Below are positions 12,397-24,097 of a stretch of DNA of 64,000 nucleotides, in pieces. The DNA comes from Moniliophthora roreri. Taxonomy: Eukaryota > Basidiomycota > Agaricomycetes > Agaricales > Marasmiaceae. The notes under the pieces are model-generated. The model saw only the letters and a program-made list of their open reading frames with translations. It searched no databases and was not told the DNA's origin. Every line of letters begins with the position of its first letter. The stretch's first letter is position 1. Both the position numbers and the translations under genes were made by a program. Location of the stretch: contig LATX02000001.1 in assembly GCA_001466705.2 (NCBI GenBank), positions 2,852,001 to 2,916,000 of the forward strand. The letters run 5' to 3'.

Positions 12397-13764
12397 TTAG
12401 AAGTCACCCCAACTCCGACGGAATTTATACTGCACTCGGTCCTTGTTAGCAACCTTCAGTTCACTGATAAATTGACATAGAACTGCATTACCTTGTACGG
12501 TAGATTCTTTCTGTTGCGAGGTAATGGAAGGCGTCGTTAACGAAACGGAAAACCTCGTCAGCAAAAATTACGCACCTCATCTTATCTTCTGGCTTAACGG
12601 GTCGCTTGTAACCATCACTACCCGAGCCCCACTCGCCTTTCTTGTCCGCCTCTGCTTTCGCACTCCTGAATCTCTGAGCAGGATCTTGCTTTTCCGGCGG
12701 GGTTACTCTTGTGATTCGTGGGTTTGGCACTGACGGAGGTGAATCTGCCCCTCCTTGTTCGGCATGAGGATGTTCAGCTCCCATGGGTTCTTGATTAGTT
12801 TCAGGACGAGCGGCTGCGGCTGCGGCTGCAGCTGCTTCCGCCTCCGCATGTTGTGCAAGGACTTCCTCTACAGAGATTCCTTGAAACTTGGCTTCCTTCT
12901 CGGCTTCTCGCATCTCAATCGCCTCGTGTTGAGCAAAATGTTCAATATCCTCGGGGTGGGTGTAAGACTCGTCCGTCTGGGTTTCGGGCGTTGAGTGGAA
13001 TTCCTCTGTATGAAAGTTAACCGGAGATATGAGGCAGAGCGAGCTGCGCACCTTCATGGTGTAAGAAAAATTCTAGATACGAAAATCAGTGATCATTTTT
13101 GCATAAAAAAAGATGAACACGCACCACTCTCAACGTCGTAGTGATGTCCCTCTGCACCTAAGTGGTCGAAGTTTGGCAGCCCATCCAATCCAACCTTCTC
13201 AAACTCCTCTGGAGTCACTTTTCCGTTCTTATCCGCATCCAAAATCCTGAGAACTTCATTAACAATCTTATCGGCTTTCTGCTGATGCTCAATGTCATCC
13301 TAATGAGGATGTATTAGCAAACGCCTCACGTCTGATGAGTATACGCACCTTGGACTTTTTCTGCGAATAGACGTGGTGAACTCCGTAAATAGCCTCAATT
13401 TCATCCCTATCCCAGTTTCCATCCCTTCAAAGCGTCTGAATTTATTTCGGGACGTAAGCCTTGTGGTAACATACCTGTTCAGGTCATGCAACTGGAAGAA
13501 GCTTCTTAGGTCAAATGAATCTCTAGAATTCTCCAAATTAATCACCGCGAGCCAACTAATCGCATTCATTCAGCTCACATATGGTGCTCCTTCGCCATCT
13601 GACATTGCTGGTCAACACGACAACCAAATCAATTGAACTGAAGGACGTACGTGTCTCCGTGCGTACTGCTGAATAGTTTCGCCTTTTTCTGGCCCCGAAT
13701 GACCTCCATGTGCCAATGCCACTGAAATGAAAGAAACAAACGAGAGGGAATTGAGGGCTTTCAT
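12397..13764 (-). CDS. Secreted/ER EF-hand calcium-binding protein (nucleobindin-like)
   Basis: Nine exons in phase give 311 residues: 13651-13764, 13579-13598, 13475-13522, 13349-13424, 13125-13299, 13052-13072, 12576-13005, 12492-12510 and 12397-12429. A signal peptide (MKALNSLSFVSFISVALA) precedes HGGHSG. Two EF-hand loops are visible, one in DLNRDGNWDRDEIEAIYG and one in LDADKNGKVTPEEFEKVG. They are followed by FFLHHE, an acidic and alanine-rich coiled-coil-like stretch (EAEAAAAAAAAARPE) and a basic C-terminus ending YKFRRSWGDF. This domain order is conserved in a widespread fungal family with two EF-hands, reminiscent of nucleobindins. A role as a calcium buffer or sensor in the secretory pathway is inference. 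Four exons are 20, 21, 19 and 33 nt long. They were accepted because phases fit and because the resulting ends match the family as I know it. Confidence 0.85.
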
Positions 13765-14631
13765 GGTGACAATCGCGGTTGAGTTCTCGTCACCGTGACC
13801 AGCAACGACAAGCTTTGGTTTGGCCTTGTTTGCCTACATTCGAGCTTCCACGTCGCATGATCGTTGATTTCATGAAGCATCGGATCGTTCAAGCTCTCAG
13901 TCTTCTTTACAATTTTCTCTGCACATTTTTACAATTCTCCTCTGGATTCAAAGGCTATTTTAAGCCTCGATGGCCTTTGTTCGTCTGTCTTGTCTTCACC
14001 CCACGTCCTACAACTGGGGCTAGCGGCCCCCGATTACTATTCCTACACTACGTTGTTTTGCTGAGTCAACAAATTCTTACCAAACATTTGAGTATGTACA
14101 GCTCTGATGTGCTGATGGCGGACAGCAAACAACATGGGTGTGGCGACCACCCGAGCCTTGCCCGAGCTACATAACTAGTTCGTAACGGTATCGTTTGCGG
14201 TAAGAATTACTAGATTTGAGCTATATAATTAATGTCATGCTGGACGCATACAAATCGCCAAGACAAAGGGTCCCTAACACCGAACAATATGGCCGCCGGC
14301 ATCTGGTTATCTCGATGTCGATTTACCTCGGATGTCAGCCGTTGAACCAACTTTTACTCTGTGGCCGGCGAAAAGATGGCCCAAAAAATCGCTGAATATA
14401 TCGAATAGAATACTACGACGGGATCGAGTATGGTCGAGTCAATATCAGAGAGTCAGTCGCATCCGAACATTGTCGGTAGTTGGTAGTCGGTAATAGGCAC
14501 TATGTCATCATAACATATTCTCAGTCCCCACAGTGATGACAAAGCCCCTACCACCGGAAATCCCTTTGCGGTATTTATAATGCGATCTCAGGATGAAAAA
14601 ATGCTTGCTTTCGTCCCCCCTTATTCGAACC
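13765..14631. other. Intergenic, promoter region of the ABC transporter
   Basis: The frame 13779-14174 has no domain and no splice structure. A TATA-like element lies at the right end. Confidence 0.5.
14572..14580 (+). promoter_or_regulatory. TATA-like box of the ABC transporter
   Basis: TATTTATAA lies 52 bp before the Kozak-like ACCATGG at 14631-14636. The upstream in-frame ATG at 14593 would be too close to the box, which favours the start at 14632. Confidence 0.5.
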
Positions 14632-17600
14632 ATGGCCGATACCCCCGGCAATGGCGCCACTCTATACGAAAAGAGGTCGAACGAGGAGGTCGAATATCAA
14701 CGTTCTCAGTCTCAAGCTATACATGAAGACGCCGACCATGGAGGCGTCGACGTTCAACGCGCTGAGCGCCAATTCGAGGAGCTCTCTCATCAGCTCAGCG
14801 ACTTGGGCAAGAAGGGCGACAAGCAGCAGTGGCATCAATCAACCCACAGTGTCGCGTCTATTAACTCTATAGATGAAGACGCCGACCAAGGAGGCGTCGA
14901 CATCCAACGCGCTGAGCGCCAATTCGAGGAGCTCTCTCGTCAGCTCAGTATCCGATCCAACTTGGGCAAAAAGGGCGACAAGCAGCAGTGGCATCAATCA
15001 ACCCACAGTGTCGCGTCTGTTTACTCAACAGATCTCGAGAAAGGAAGTGATCCCGACGCCGCCAGTGTCTTTGACCTTCGGGAGTATCTTACTTCTTCCA
15101 ATGATGCCAATCAGCAGGCCGGAATTAAACACAAGGTAATTAGCAAGTGAGGTCGTTTGTGTTCCTTACTGATCATCATTCTATTTTAGCACGTCGGAGT
15201 TACCTGGGAAGGATTGCGGGTGGATGTGGTTGGTGGCGCTGATAGCAAATTCTATGTCAAGACGTTCGGAAGTACGTTCTGAATTTTCTTCCAGCTCGCC
15301 ATTAGTACTGACTACTCCCTCGTAGATGCCATTATAGCCTTCTTCCTTTCGCCCATCACCCTCCTTTGGGGTCTCATACAACCACTTCTTCCTCTCAAAA
15401 AGTCGCCTATGAAGACGATTTTGCACAAGTATGTACATATTCATCTTCCTCTACAAAACGCTCTGACACAAGTGGGTAGATCTGATGGGTACCTCAAGAG
15501 CGGTGAAATGTGCCTCGTGCTCGGCTGTCCCGGCGCTGGCTGTTCTACATTCCTCAAGACAATTGCCAACCGCCGAGAAGATTTTGGGGCTGTTTCGGGC
15601 GAGGTTTTGTACGCTGGTATGGATGCTCAGGAAATGGCCAAGTTCTATAAGGGAGAAGTCGTCTACAACGAAGAAGGTGGGTCTTGAATTTTCTTTCCCC
15701 GGTGGATCTACGATTTGACGTATCATCCAACGAAGATGATCGACACATTGCTACCCTGACTGTGGGACAGACCTTGGATTTCGCTCTCTCCACAAAAACT
15801 CCGGGTCCTAATGGTCGACTCCCTGGAGTCTCGAGGAAGGAATTCGACAAGGAGGTTCAGAACACCCTGCTACGCATGCTAAACATCGCTCACACCAAGA
15901 ACACGCTCGTTGGCGACGAATTCGTCCGCGGTGTATCGGGAGGAGAACGTAAACGTGTCAGTATTGCCGAAATGATGGCCACACGTGCACGTGTGCAGTG
16001 CTGGGATAACTCCACTCGAGGATTGGACGCGTCAACCGCACTCGACTTTGTGAAATGTTTGCGGATCATGACAGATATCCTCGGGCAGACGACTTTCGTT
16101 ACATTGTAAGGGTACCCGCTGATCGCCGAAGAACACCGTTCACTGATGCGCTCGTTGCTATACAGGTACCAGGCTGGAGAAGGCATCTATGATCTCTTTG
16201 ACAAGGTCATCGTTCTCGACCAAGGCCGTCAAGTGTTTTACGGACCACCGACTGAGGCACGTGCTTATTTTGAAGGTCTCGGCTTCAAGTCCCTTCCTCG
16301 TCAAAGTACCGCGGACTACCTCACGGGCTGCACGGATCCTAACGAACGTCAATTTGCGCCTGGTCGCTCCGAAGCTGATGTTCCGCACAGTCCTGAAGCC
16401 CTCGAGAACGCTTTCCGTGCCTCAAAATATAATTTGGACATGCAGAGCGACCGTGCCTCATACAAGAAGCATATGGAAACCGACAGGAGCGATCAAGAGG
16501 CTTTCCGCGCTGCCGTTGTTGCAGACAAGAAGAAGGGTGTATCAAAGAAGAGCCCATATACTCAAGGTTTCATTGGTCAGGTTAGGGTATTGGTCAAGAG
16601 GCAGTTCACTCAGAGGTTACAGGACAAGTTCCAATTGTACACCAGCTTTGGTCTCTCCACGGTTTTGGCTCTTGTCATTGGTGGCGCCTTTTTCAACCTA
16701 CCTCCCACTTCCGCTGGAGCATTCACTAGAGGAAGGTCAGTCACCTCCGATGCACTTGATTTAAACATGTACTGATTCAAATCACTCATCGTAGTGTCAT
16801 CTTCGTTGCGCTTCTGACTACTTGTCTCGATGCCTTCCAGGAGATGCCTATGCAAATGTTGGGACGGCCGATTCTTCACAAGCAGGTTAGTGGCCTTTAA
16901 TTATTTACACGTACGAGTTGTGCTTATGTTCACCACAGACGAACTATGGCATGTACAGACCATCCACTATCGCTATCGCCAACACGTTAGCGGACATTCC
17001 TTTCTCTGCCGTTCGGATATTCGTCTACAACGTCTGTGTCTATTTCATGACCAATCTCGATCGATCCGCTGGAGGATTCTTCACCTTCCACCTCTTCAAT
17101 TGGCTTGCGTTCTTGACTATGCAAGGATTCTTCCGATCTTTCGGCTTGCTCTGCACCAACTTCGATTCAGCCTTCCGGCTGGCCACTTTCTTTATCCCCA
17201 ACTTGTAAGTAGCATTTTCCTCAGATAATGGCCGAGTCATGCATCTCACAATCTTCGGTGTTTAGCATTCAGTACAGCGGTTATACAATTCCTGTGGACT
17301 CGATGAAGCGTTGGTTGTTCTGGATCTACTACCTCAATCCCATCGCCTACGCATGGCAGGGAGCGATGGAGAACGAGTTCATGCGTATCAATGTAAGCAC
17401 CTGCTCCTGATATTCGAGAGGGCCACTAATTAGCGTTTATAGCTCAGCTGCGACGGTAACTCCATCGTACCTCGTAACGGCCCCGGTGTTGATCAGTACC
17501 CGTAAGTACTTTTAGCAATATTAGTGCAATGATCTGACTTGGTTTGTGTAGGGATCAGCTCGGACCTAACCAGGCTTGCACGCTGTTTGGCGCAACAGGT

Positions 17601-20231
17601 GGTAGCGATTTAATCTCTGGAAGCAACTACATCTCTGCAGGCTATGGAATTTTCGTGTCTGATATTTGGAAGCGTTGCTTCGTTGTACTCGTCGGATTCT
17701 TCATTGCTTTCCAGATCACACAGGTCATCGCTCTGGAGTACTTCCCTGTAAGTTCCCTTGTGTGTCGTGGATTTCGCAATCAATATTGACGCTGCTTTAT
17801 AGCAATACAACGTCAGCTTTGGTGCCGGTGTCTTCGCTAAGGAGAACGATGAGACCAAGAAATTGAATCAGCTGCAGCAGGAGAAGAAGGCTGCAAAGAG
17901 GCTTCAGAGGAATGGCGATAAGGAAATCGAGCGTAATGAAATGACGAAGTACGTCGTTTAGTTATTCTTGGTTCTGCGAACTGACCATATTTTTAGCAGT
18001 TCTAACGAGAAAGAGAGACCCTACAGGAAGACTTTCTCGTGGGAGAAGCTCAACTACACAGTCCCGGTTCCTGGTGGTACGCGACGGCTACTCCATGACG
18101 TGTATGGTTATGTCAAACCCGGGACACTGACTGCCCTCATGGGAGCTAGTGGCGCTGGCAAGACTACGTGCCTGGACGTTCTCGCTCAGAGGAAAAACAT
18201 TGGCGTGATTAGTGGTGATGTCCTCGTCGATGGTCGTCCTCTTTCTTCGGACTTTGCGAGAGGTACTGCTTATGGTATGTCGTTCCCTCCAAATTCTCGA
18301 ATAACTTGGCTCTAAAATAATACGAAACAGCCGAACAGATGGACGTCCACGAGGGTTCTGCTACCGTCAGAGAAGCCATTCGCTTCTCAGCTTACCTTCG
18401 ACAACCTGCTTCCGTTCCAGAGGAAGAGAAGAACGCCTACGTCGAGGAGATCATTGAACTCCTCGAACTTCAGGACCTTTCAGAAGCGATGGTTTTCAGC
18501 TTGGGCGTCGAAGCACGCAAGCGTCTCACGATTGGTGTCGAACTGGCCAGCAAACCTGAACTTCTCTTGTTCTTGGATGAGCCCACCTCCGGCCTAGACG
18601 CCCAAAGTGCATGGAACTTGGTACGATTCTTGCGCAAGCTCGCTGACCAAGGTCAAGCAATCTTGTGTACGATTCACCAACCTTCTTCCTTGCTCTTTGA
18701 AAGCTTCGATCGTCTCCTGTTACTCGAGCGTGGTGGAGAGACGGTTTACTTTGGTGACATAGGTGCCGACTCTCACATTCTGCGAGACTACTTTGCACGG
18801 AATGGAGCGCCTTGCCCTTCCAACGTTAATCCTGCCGAATTCATGTTGGAAGCCATTGGAGCTGGCGTTACGCCTAGAATCGGAAGGCGTGACTGGAAGG
18901 ATATTTGGTTGGATTCTCCCGAGTATCGGGCTGTTCGAAAGGAGATTGACTTGATCAAGGAACGTGGATTGGCGAGGCCCGAGGATAACGCAAAGGAAGT
19001 CAGCACTTGTAAGCATCATTTCAATGACTTTCATTTGTGCATCACTGAATTTGGATTATCAGATGCCACTTCATTCCTATACCAGCTGAAGATTGTTGTT
19101 AAGAGGAATAACTTGGCTCTCTGGCGTATGCCTGATTATATCTTCACCCGTCTCTTCGTCTGCATGTTCATCTCCCTCTGGGTATCCTTGTCATTCCTGA
19201 ACCTGAAGAACAGTGTGCGTGATCTTCAGTTCCGAGTCTTCTCCATGTGAGTATCTTTTGCAACGCATCATTAGTTCACGCATTGACCGATACTGTCCAA
19301 GCTTCTACGTTTCCGTCCTCCCTGCTATCATCATGTCTCAGATTGAACCTATGTTCATCAATAATCGTCGTATATTCATTCGAGAGGCTTCCAGTAAGAT
19401 CTACTCTCCATACGTGTTCGCTCTCGGACAGTTGGTTGGCGAGATCCCATACAACGTCTTGTGCGGCATTGTGCACTGGACTCTCATGGTGAGAGATACA
19501 TTGTTTAACTCTTCAATTGCGTTGCTTATTCATCATAGGTCTATCCAATGGATTTCGGTCAAGGTACTGCAGGCCAAGGCGGCAATGCCTTCCAGCTGCT
19601 CGTTATCATCTTCGTCATCCTCTTCGGTATCTCCCTAGGTCAGCTTATCGCGGCAATCAGTCCAAGTGTCCAAGTTGCGGTCTTATTCAATCCTTTCATT
19701 GGAGTGGTCTTGTCCACCTTCGCTGGTGTTACAATTCCATACCCAGTCATGGAGAAGTTCTGGCGAAGCTGGCTATATGAGTTGAATCCTTACACCCGCC
19801 TTCTGTCTGCCATGTTGTCCACCGAGCTGCAGTAAGTGTTTCCGATTTAATTGAGAATTTATGGTTCTGAATATCATTTCAGTGGCTTGCCCATCCAATG
19901 TAGGAGTGACGAATTCGCCGTGTTCAGCCCTCCTTCGGGTCAGACTTGTGGACAATGGGCAGACAGTTTTAAGACGATATATGGCGGTTACATCGATAAC
20001 CCCAATGCAACTGCAGATTGTCGCTACTGCCAATACAGCGTCGGTGACGAGTTCTACTCGCCGCTCAACATCAAGTTTGACGATCGCTGGAGGGATGTCT
20101 TCATCATTTTCGCTTTCTTTGGTATGTCTTATGCACTCGGATAAAGGGCCTTAGCTCATCGCCACCTCGCAGTCTTCAACCTCATTGCAACTATCATTGC
20201 GTCTCGACTACTTCGTTTCGCGAAGCGGTGA
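14632..20231 (+). CDS. PDR-type full-size ABC transporter (ABCG subfamily)
   Basis: A plasma-membrane drug/lipid exporter of the CDR1/PDR5 family with the reverse layout NBD1-TMD1-NBD2-TMD2 and many short introns. NBD1 has the fungal atypical Walker A GCPGAGCSTFLK (Cys for Lys, about 15519-15555), signature VSGGERKRVSIAE, and the degenerate Walker B region WDNSTRGLD. NBD2 has a canonical Walker A GASGAGKTTCLD (18140-18170), a degenerate signature GVEARKRLTIGVEL and Walker B LLLFLDEPTSGLDAQSA. This pairing of one normal and one deviant site is typical of PDR proteins. Two TMD blocks follow the NBDs (around 16600-17760 and 19080-20200), and the C-terminus is IIASRLLRFAKR. The N-terminal region contains a 50-residue direct duplication (separate entries). 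Start ATG 14632 was chosen from Kozak context and TATA distance. The substrate is unknown. Confidence 0.93.
14725..14874 (+). repeat. Duplicated N-terminal segment of ABC transporter, copy 1
   Basis: A 150-bp direct repeat in frame. It encodes the conserved PDR N-terminal motif VQRAERQFEELSHQLS followed by a GDKQQWHQSTHSVAS stretch. Confidence 0.9.
14875..15033 (+). repeat. Duplicated N-terminal segment of ABC transporter, copy 2
   Basis: Second copy with nearly identical DNA. It differs by a 9-bp insertion (LSIRSNLG in place of LSDLG) and a few substitutions, so the duplication looks recent. Confidence 0.9.
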
Positions 20232-21010
20232 TGGTTCCTTATGTTTTCTTTTTCTTGTGCGCGGCGCAGGAATGTCGCGCTTCAAAGGTTGGTGCATTCC
20301 GATCACACGGAGACTAGATATGATTCCACGACACGACTCCATGTATTTTTGGCCAGTCAATCTTCATATATTTACCTTGGACACCATCGTAAGATAGAAT
20401 ATCTAATCACGAACTACTACTACATCCATACAATCGAAGTGCTCTCTCAATACATGCATAATGTTTAGCCTCGTTTGATGAGAAACAGACCAGAAGCAAA
20501 CTGAAACCCTTTCTACGTATGGAGAGGGTACACGATCCAGAAAGTAGAACCGACGCGCGTAATACACGGATAGTCACACAACAGGAAAAAATGGTGGATT
20601 GTCATGTAGGGTACGAGGGCAAATCTCTTCATGTTTTCTGTAGACCGACTCCTTCCGCAGGCTGGAAACTGCTGATGGTACAATGACTGGAGGTAAGTAT
20701 GCTCGGATGGGCGCGGCCTCTGGAGCCACATTATGGAAGTAAATGGTACCCTTGAAATACCTTGCGTCGCGATCCGCGAGTCCCTGGTAATTCTTCTCTC
20801 CTTCCCTTTCCATTATCTGAAGCTGCATCTCCACTCCATCCTTGTGCGCCACCTTGTTATGCGATAAGTGAACGGCAATATAACAAATGGCCGAATCGGT
20901 GGGTATTTGAGGAAACCGAAGACGGTCGAACGGCGGGTAACCCGGACAGCCGAACTTTCACGTTTCCCAAATAAAGAATCAGGTGTCGCTTACGGTACCT
21001 TCCGAATACC
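20232..21010. other. Intergenic between ABC transporter and hydrolase
   Basis: A minus-strand frame at 20574-20852 reads protein-like (AHKDGVEMQLQIMEREGE) and stops at a possible splice donor. It has no ATG start or partner exon that I can defend, so I do not call a gene. Confidence 0.4.
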
Positions 21011-22356
21011 ATGGAGTCTCTGAGCTTTGTTTTTGACCCTCGTCCAAATTTTCCTCTTTTGACCACCGCAAAGCGTTACTGGAAACCGGACTCTCAATTC
21101 TTCAATGATCCATCGGCTGTCACGTTGATTTTTGCTCATGGAACCAGCTTTCACAAGGAGCAATGGGAACCTACGATTGAAGAGTTGTGGTCGCTGGTGG
21201 ATTCGAACGGAAACAGACTGCATATTCGTGAAGTCTGGTCGATAGATGCGCCAAATCACGGAGATGCTGCTATATTGAACGAAGAGAGGCTGTCGGTAGG
21301 GTATCAACCAATATGTGCGTTCCAAATTTCTTCTCTCGCACTTCCAAGTTAATTCTTTCCCGTTTCAGTCAGATGGGAGGAATATGGTCGAGTTATACAT
21401 TCTCTTCTTATGGGACTAGGGAAAGGGATCGACACAGACTTTAGCAAACACAGGCTAGTTGGCGTCGGGCATTCAATGGGTGCTGCATCATTGTGAGTGC
21501 CAGAAGTATTCTCGCGTTTCTCCTTGCCCATCCTAGCGGCAGACTACTTTCTATGAACTACTTCCCTCAGATTAAATTCGAGTCCTTGGTCCTTATTGAA
21601 GTTATGATTATGAAGCTCAATTCCACTTTCGGCATCACGGTGGAAAGCAATGTCCTTGCTAGTGGTTCAGTGAACAGAAGGGATGTGTGGGCGTCTCAGG
21701 AGGATGCTTACACATCACTGAAAAGCAAGAAGTCATGGCAAGTATGGGACGACCGGGTGCTCAAAGTCTTTGTCGTACGCATTCTTCATTCCGCTCGAGG
21801 TGTACGATTCACGAATTTCTGCAGAAACACGGCTTAAGATCGCTTCCTACACTGGACTACCCAGATATCAAAGAAGGTCTGACACTCAAGTGTACCAGAA
21901 AACAAGAAACGGTAAGGTCTCCTCTCAATACCTTTCCTCACTCTGGTCTGACGGAATATTCAGGCGACATACCTTGATCAGCTTGGTCCTTCATCTATAT
22001 ATCGTGACTTTTCATCATACGTGAAACGCGTTCCGATCCACTTGGTGTACGGTGCTATAGATGACTACATGTGAGCTGCCTTGAAACTATCCGAGCTACC
22101 CGCGGTAACATATTGCCTCAGTCTCAAGGACTGGAAGGAAGACGTCGTCAATAACGCTATTGGCGGCGTCAAGCACCTGGCTTCCTATTCTCGCATACCT
22201 AAAGCTGGACACCTAGTGAGTAAAATAGTGCTGAAGACAGCACATTCATGCGAGCTGACCTACACCTTTCAGGCTGTTCAGACCAATCCGGCAGGTGTTG
22301 CTTGTGCAATCTATGACGCTCTAACGAGAGAAAGCGGTACATCAGCCAAGCTTTAG
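21011..22356 (+). CDS. Alpha/beta hydrolase
   Basis: The N-terminal strand and oxyanion region read LIFAHGTSFHKEQWEP, followed by VWSIDAPNHGDAA, then the nucleophile elbow VGVGHSMGAAS (GxSxG, about 21451-21490). The last exon gives IPKAGHLAVQTNP, whose His is the expected catalytic base. Introns are short; the final one lies between KAGHL and AVQTNP, and the protein ends RESGTSAKL. The protein belongs to a large fungal family often annotated as toxin-biosynthesis-like or peroxisomal Lpx1-like hydrolases. Those names carry no functional proof, and no toxin pathway is implied here. It lies at the left end of the putative ureide/amide cluster and is transcribed towards the convergent deacetylase 1 gene. 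Confidence 0.8.
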
Positions 22357-22494
22357 ATAGCTGAAACGACTGTGTCTATTAGATGTTGATATAACACGGT
22401 AACTGGATCTAAATGAAGCAGCAGTCGGTCGAAGTGCGGTGCAGTTGTGGTTCAGACAAGATGAATTCAACTGTGAGCCCTGAAAGCAGGTCTG

Positions 22495-23747
22495 TCACTT
22501 TTGCTCCCTCAGCGGTCCATTATAGGGATAATTTTCCTTCCAGTGCTTCGCAATCTCGTCCCTGCGCGCGACCCAAACATGTGGTTGCTGTGAGATGTAT
22601 TCCAAGAATCTGAACAAGGGTTGAGCTACCCATGAACGCGTATTCTTCGGGGAAAACATACTTCTGTAAGCTCCTGAATCTCCCAGGACGCCCAATGATT
22701 CGATTGTGTAACCTGGATCGAGGTATAAGCGACTAAATCATATCAGAATCCCGGTGTTTCGCACCCAATAGTCATCATCTTTGGCCTTCCTTCTAACCCT
22801 TCCTGATACAGGTAATCGAATGTCTCCTTTAAGTGCCAGAAAAAGTCATCAGATGTCGACCATCCTGACCCCTGACACAAAAATCGGTGATCATCGCAGT
22901 CAAGGTTGTACGGTATAATGAGGAGACCATCATCTTTCTCGCCTTCGCTAGCAAGGGGACTCTCAACCCAGAACTATGGAAAGGTCAGTTCTTTCGCGTA
23001 TATCGCCATCTAGTCGGCTTACCGGGAGCTCATCAGCGAGACTGTCCGAAGTATACAAGAACGGAAGACCACGTTTATGATGTTCTCGAGCAATAAGCCG
23101 TTTCGCCTGATTACTACCTCGGCCAAAGTACCATCCAGCGGGGACACTCTGGTCGCCGGTTAGTCGCTGGAGACTGTCTATTGCGTCCGAAATATGTTTC
23201 TTTTCCTCTTCAGGTGGCATCGCTATGTATGACCGCCAACGATATCCATGCGAAGCGATCTCGTGGCCGAGCTCTGGCAACAGTTTGGCGTATTGGGGTG
23301 CTAGTTCAAGGGCTCGACCGACTGCGAAAGTCGTGAATTTGTATCCGTATTTATCGAACAAGCGGATAATGCGCGGCAAGCCTTGACGGACGCCGTACTC
23401 AAACTGTATGACGAGGTGAGTATGCATCTGCTTGACGGATTACGATCACTGACCATCGTCTCTAGTTGCTGGTCTCGCTTCCCTTTGTACGGTATCTTGT
23501 GAAAGGCTTCATGCAAGTAGGCTTCGGAGTATTCGTCGCCATTAGCCAACGTGCTTTCACCGCCTCTAGGTTTTCGTCAAATTTCGTCAAATTTGAAGGC
23601 AGCACTGCAGCGAGGACCTCGGACGTACTCTTCAAAGTTCACGACAAAATTGACGGCAATTTTCGCCGCATTCGGCCAACAGTCCTTCGGGGTATCCCAT
23701 CTGTACCCAACGAAATCGCGTGGAGGGAGAAAGGGTGGGCAATCCAT
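22495..23747 (-). CDS. PuuE-type allantoinase-like polysaccharide deacetylase, copy 1
   Basis: A member of the NodB/CE4-fold branch that contains the bacterial cofactor-independent allantoinase PuuE and HpPgdA-like deacetylases. Visible landmarks in order: MDCPPFLPPRDFVGYRWDTP, CWPNAAKIAVNFVVNFEEGG, QFEYGVRQGLPRIIRLFDKY, HEIASHGYRW (motif 2 His pair), AGWYFGRGS, FLYTSDSLADELP then FWVESPLASEG, PKMMTIG, HNRIIGRPGRF and WVARRDEIAKHW. The TFDDG motif of metal-dependent deacetylases is replaced by NFEEGG, as in PuuE. The frame is intact through several short introns. The start is ATG 23747. It shares a 350-bp divergent promoter with copy 2. The likely reaction is opening of a cyclic ureide such as allantoin; deacetylation of a polysaccharide is the alternative. 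Confidence 0.82.
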
Positions 23748-24097
23748 TGTCAGTACAGAGTTCCAGCGGCGGCCTTCTACATAAAGCTGACCTTATTCTG
23801 CCTTATCACGTATGACGAAAAAACAGATTGCCGCGCGAGCGGCAATCTTCGCAAACTATCGCGTCTTATTTAAGGAACGTGTTCGGGTTCCGGATAGCCA
23901 TGTCCATTCATTTCGAGGGTTCTCAATGGATTCTCATTATGAAGAAGTTCTGATTTCGAAGCGTTAATCCAACAATCAAATTGCCTCCGGCAGGCTGATA
24001 ACTTAAGCTCCTTCGAATGAGTACCGGTGACATACATAGCTTCAGTGCTACATGGGACTGCTCGCACTTCATTTCACCTGTCCCTTATCTCTGCAGT
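23748..24097. promoter_or_regulatory. Divergent promoter between the two PuuE-like genes
   Basis: 350 bp separate two oppositely oriented paralogues, so their promoters must share this space. I see no clear TATA box or repeated operator by eye. Confidence 0.5.

Noticed and set aside
13779..14174. 131-codon plus-strand frame before the ABC transporter
   Set aside because: No domain or conserved splice structure. It sits in a promoter-like region.
20574..20852. Protein-like minus-strand frame upstream of the hydrolase
   Set aside because: No ATG start and no second exon that extends it. It lies in the promoter of the hydrolase gene.
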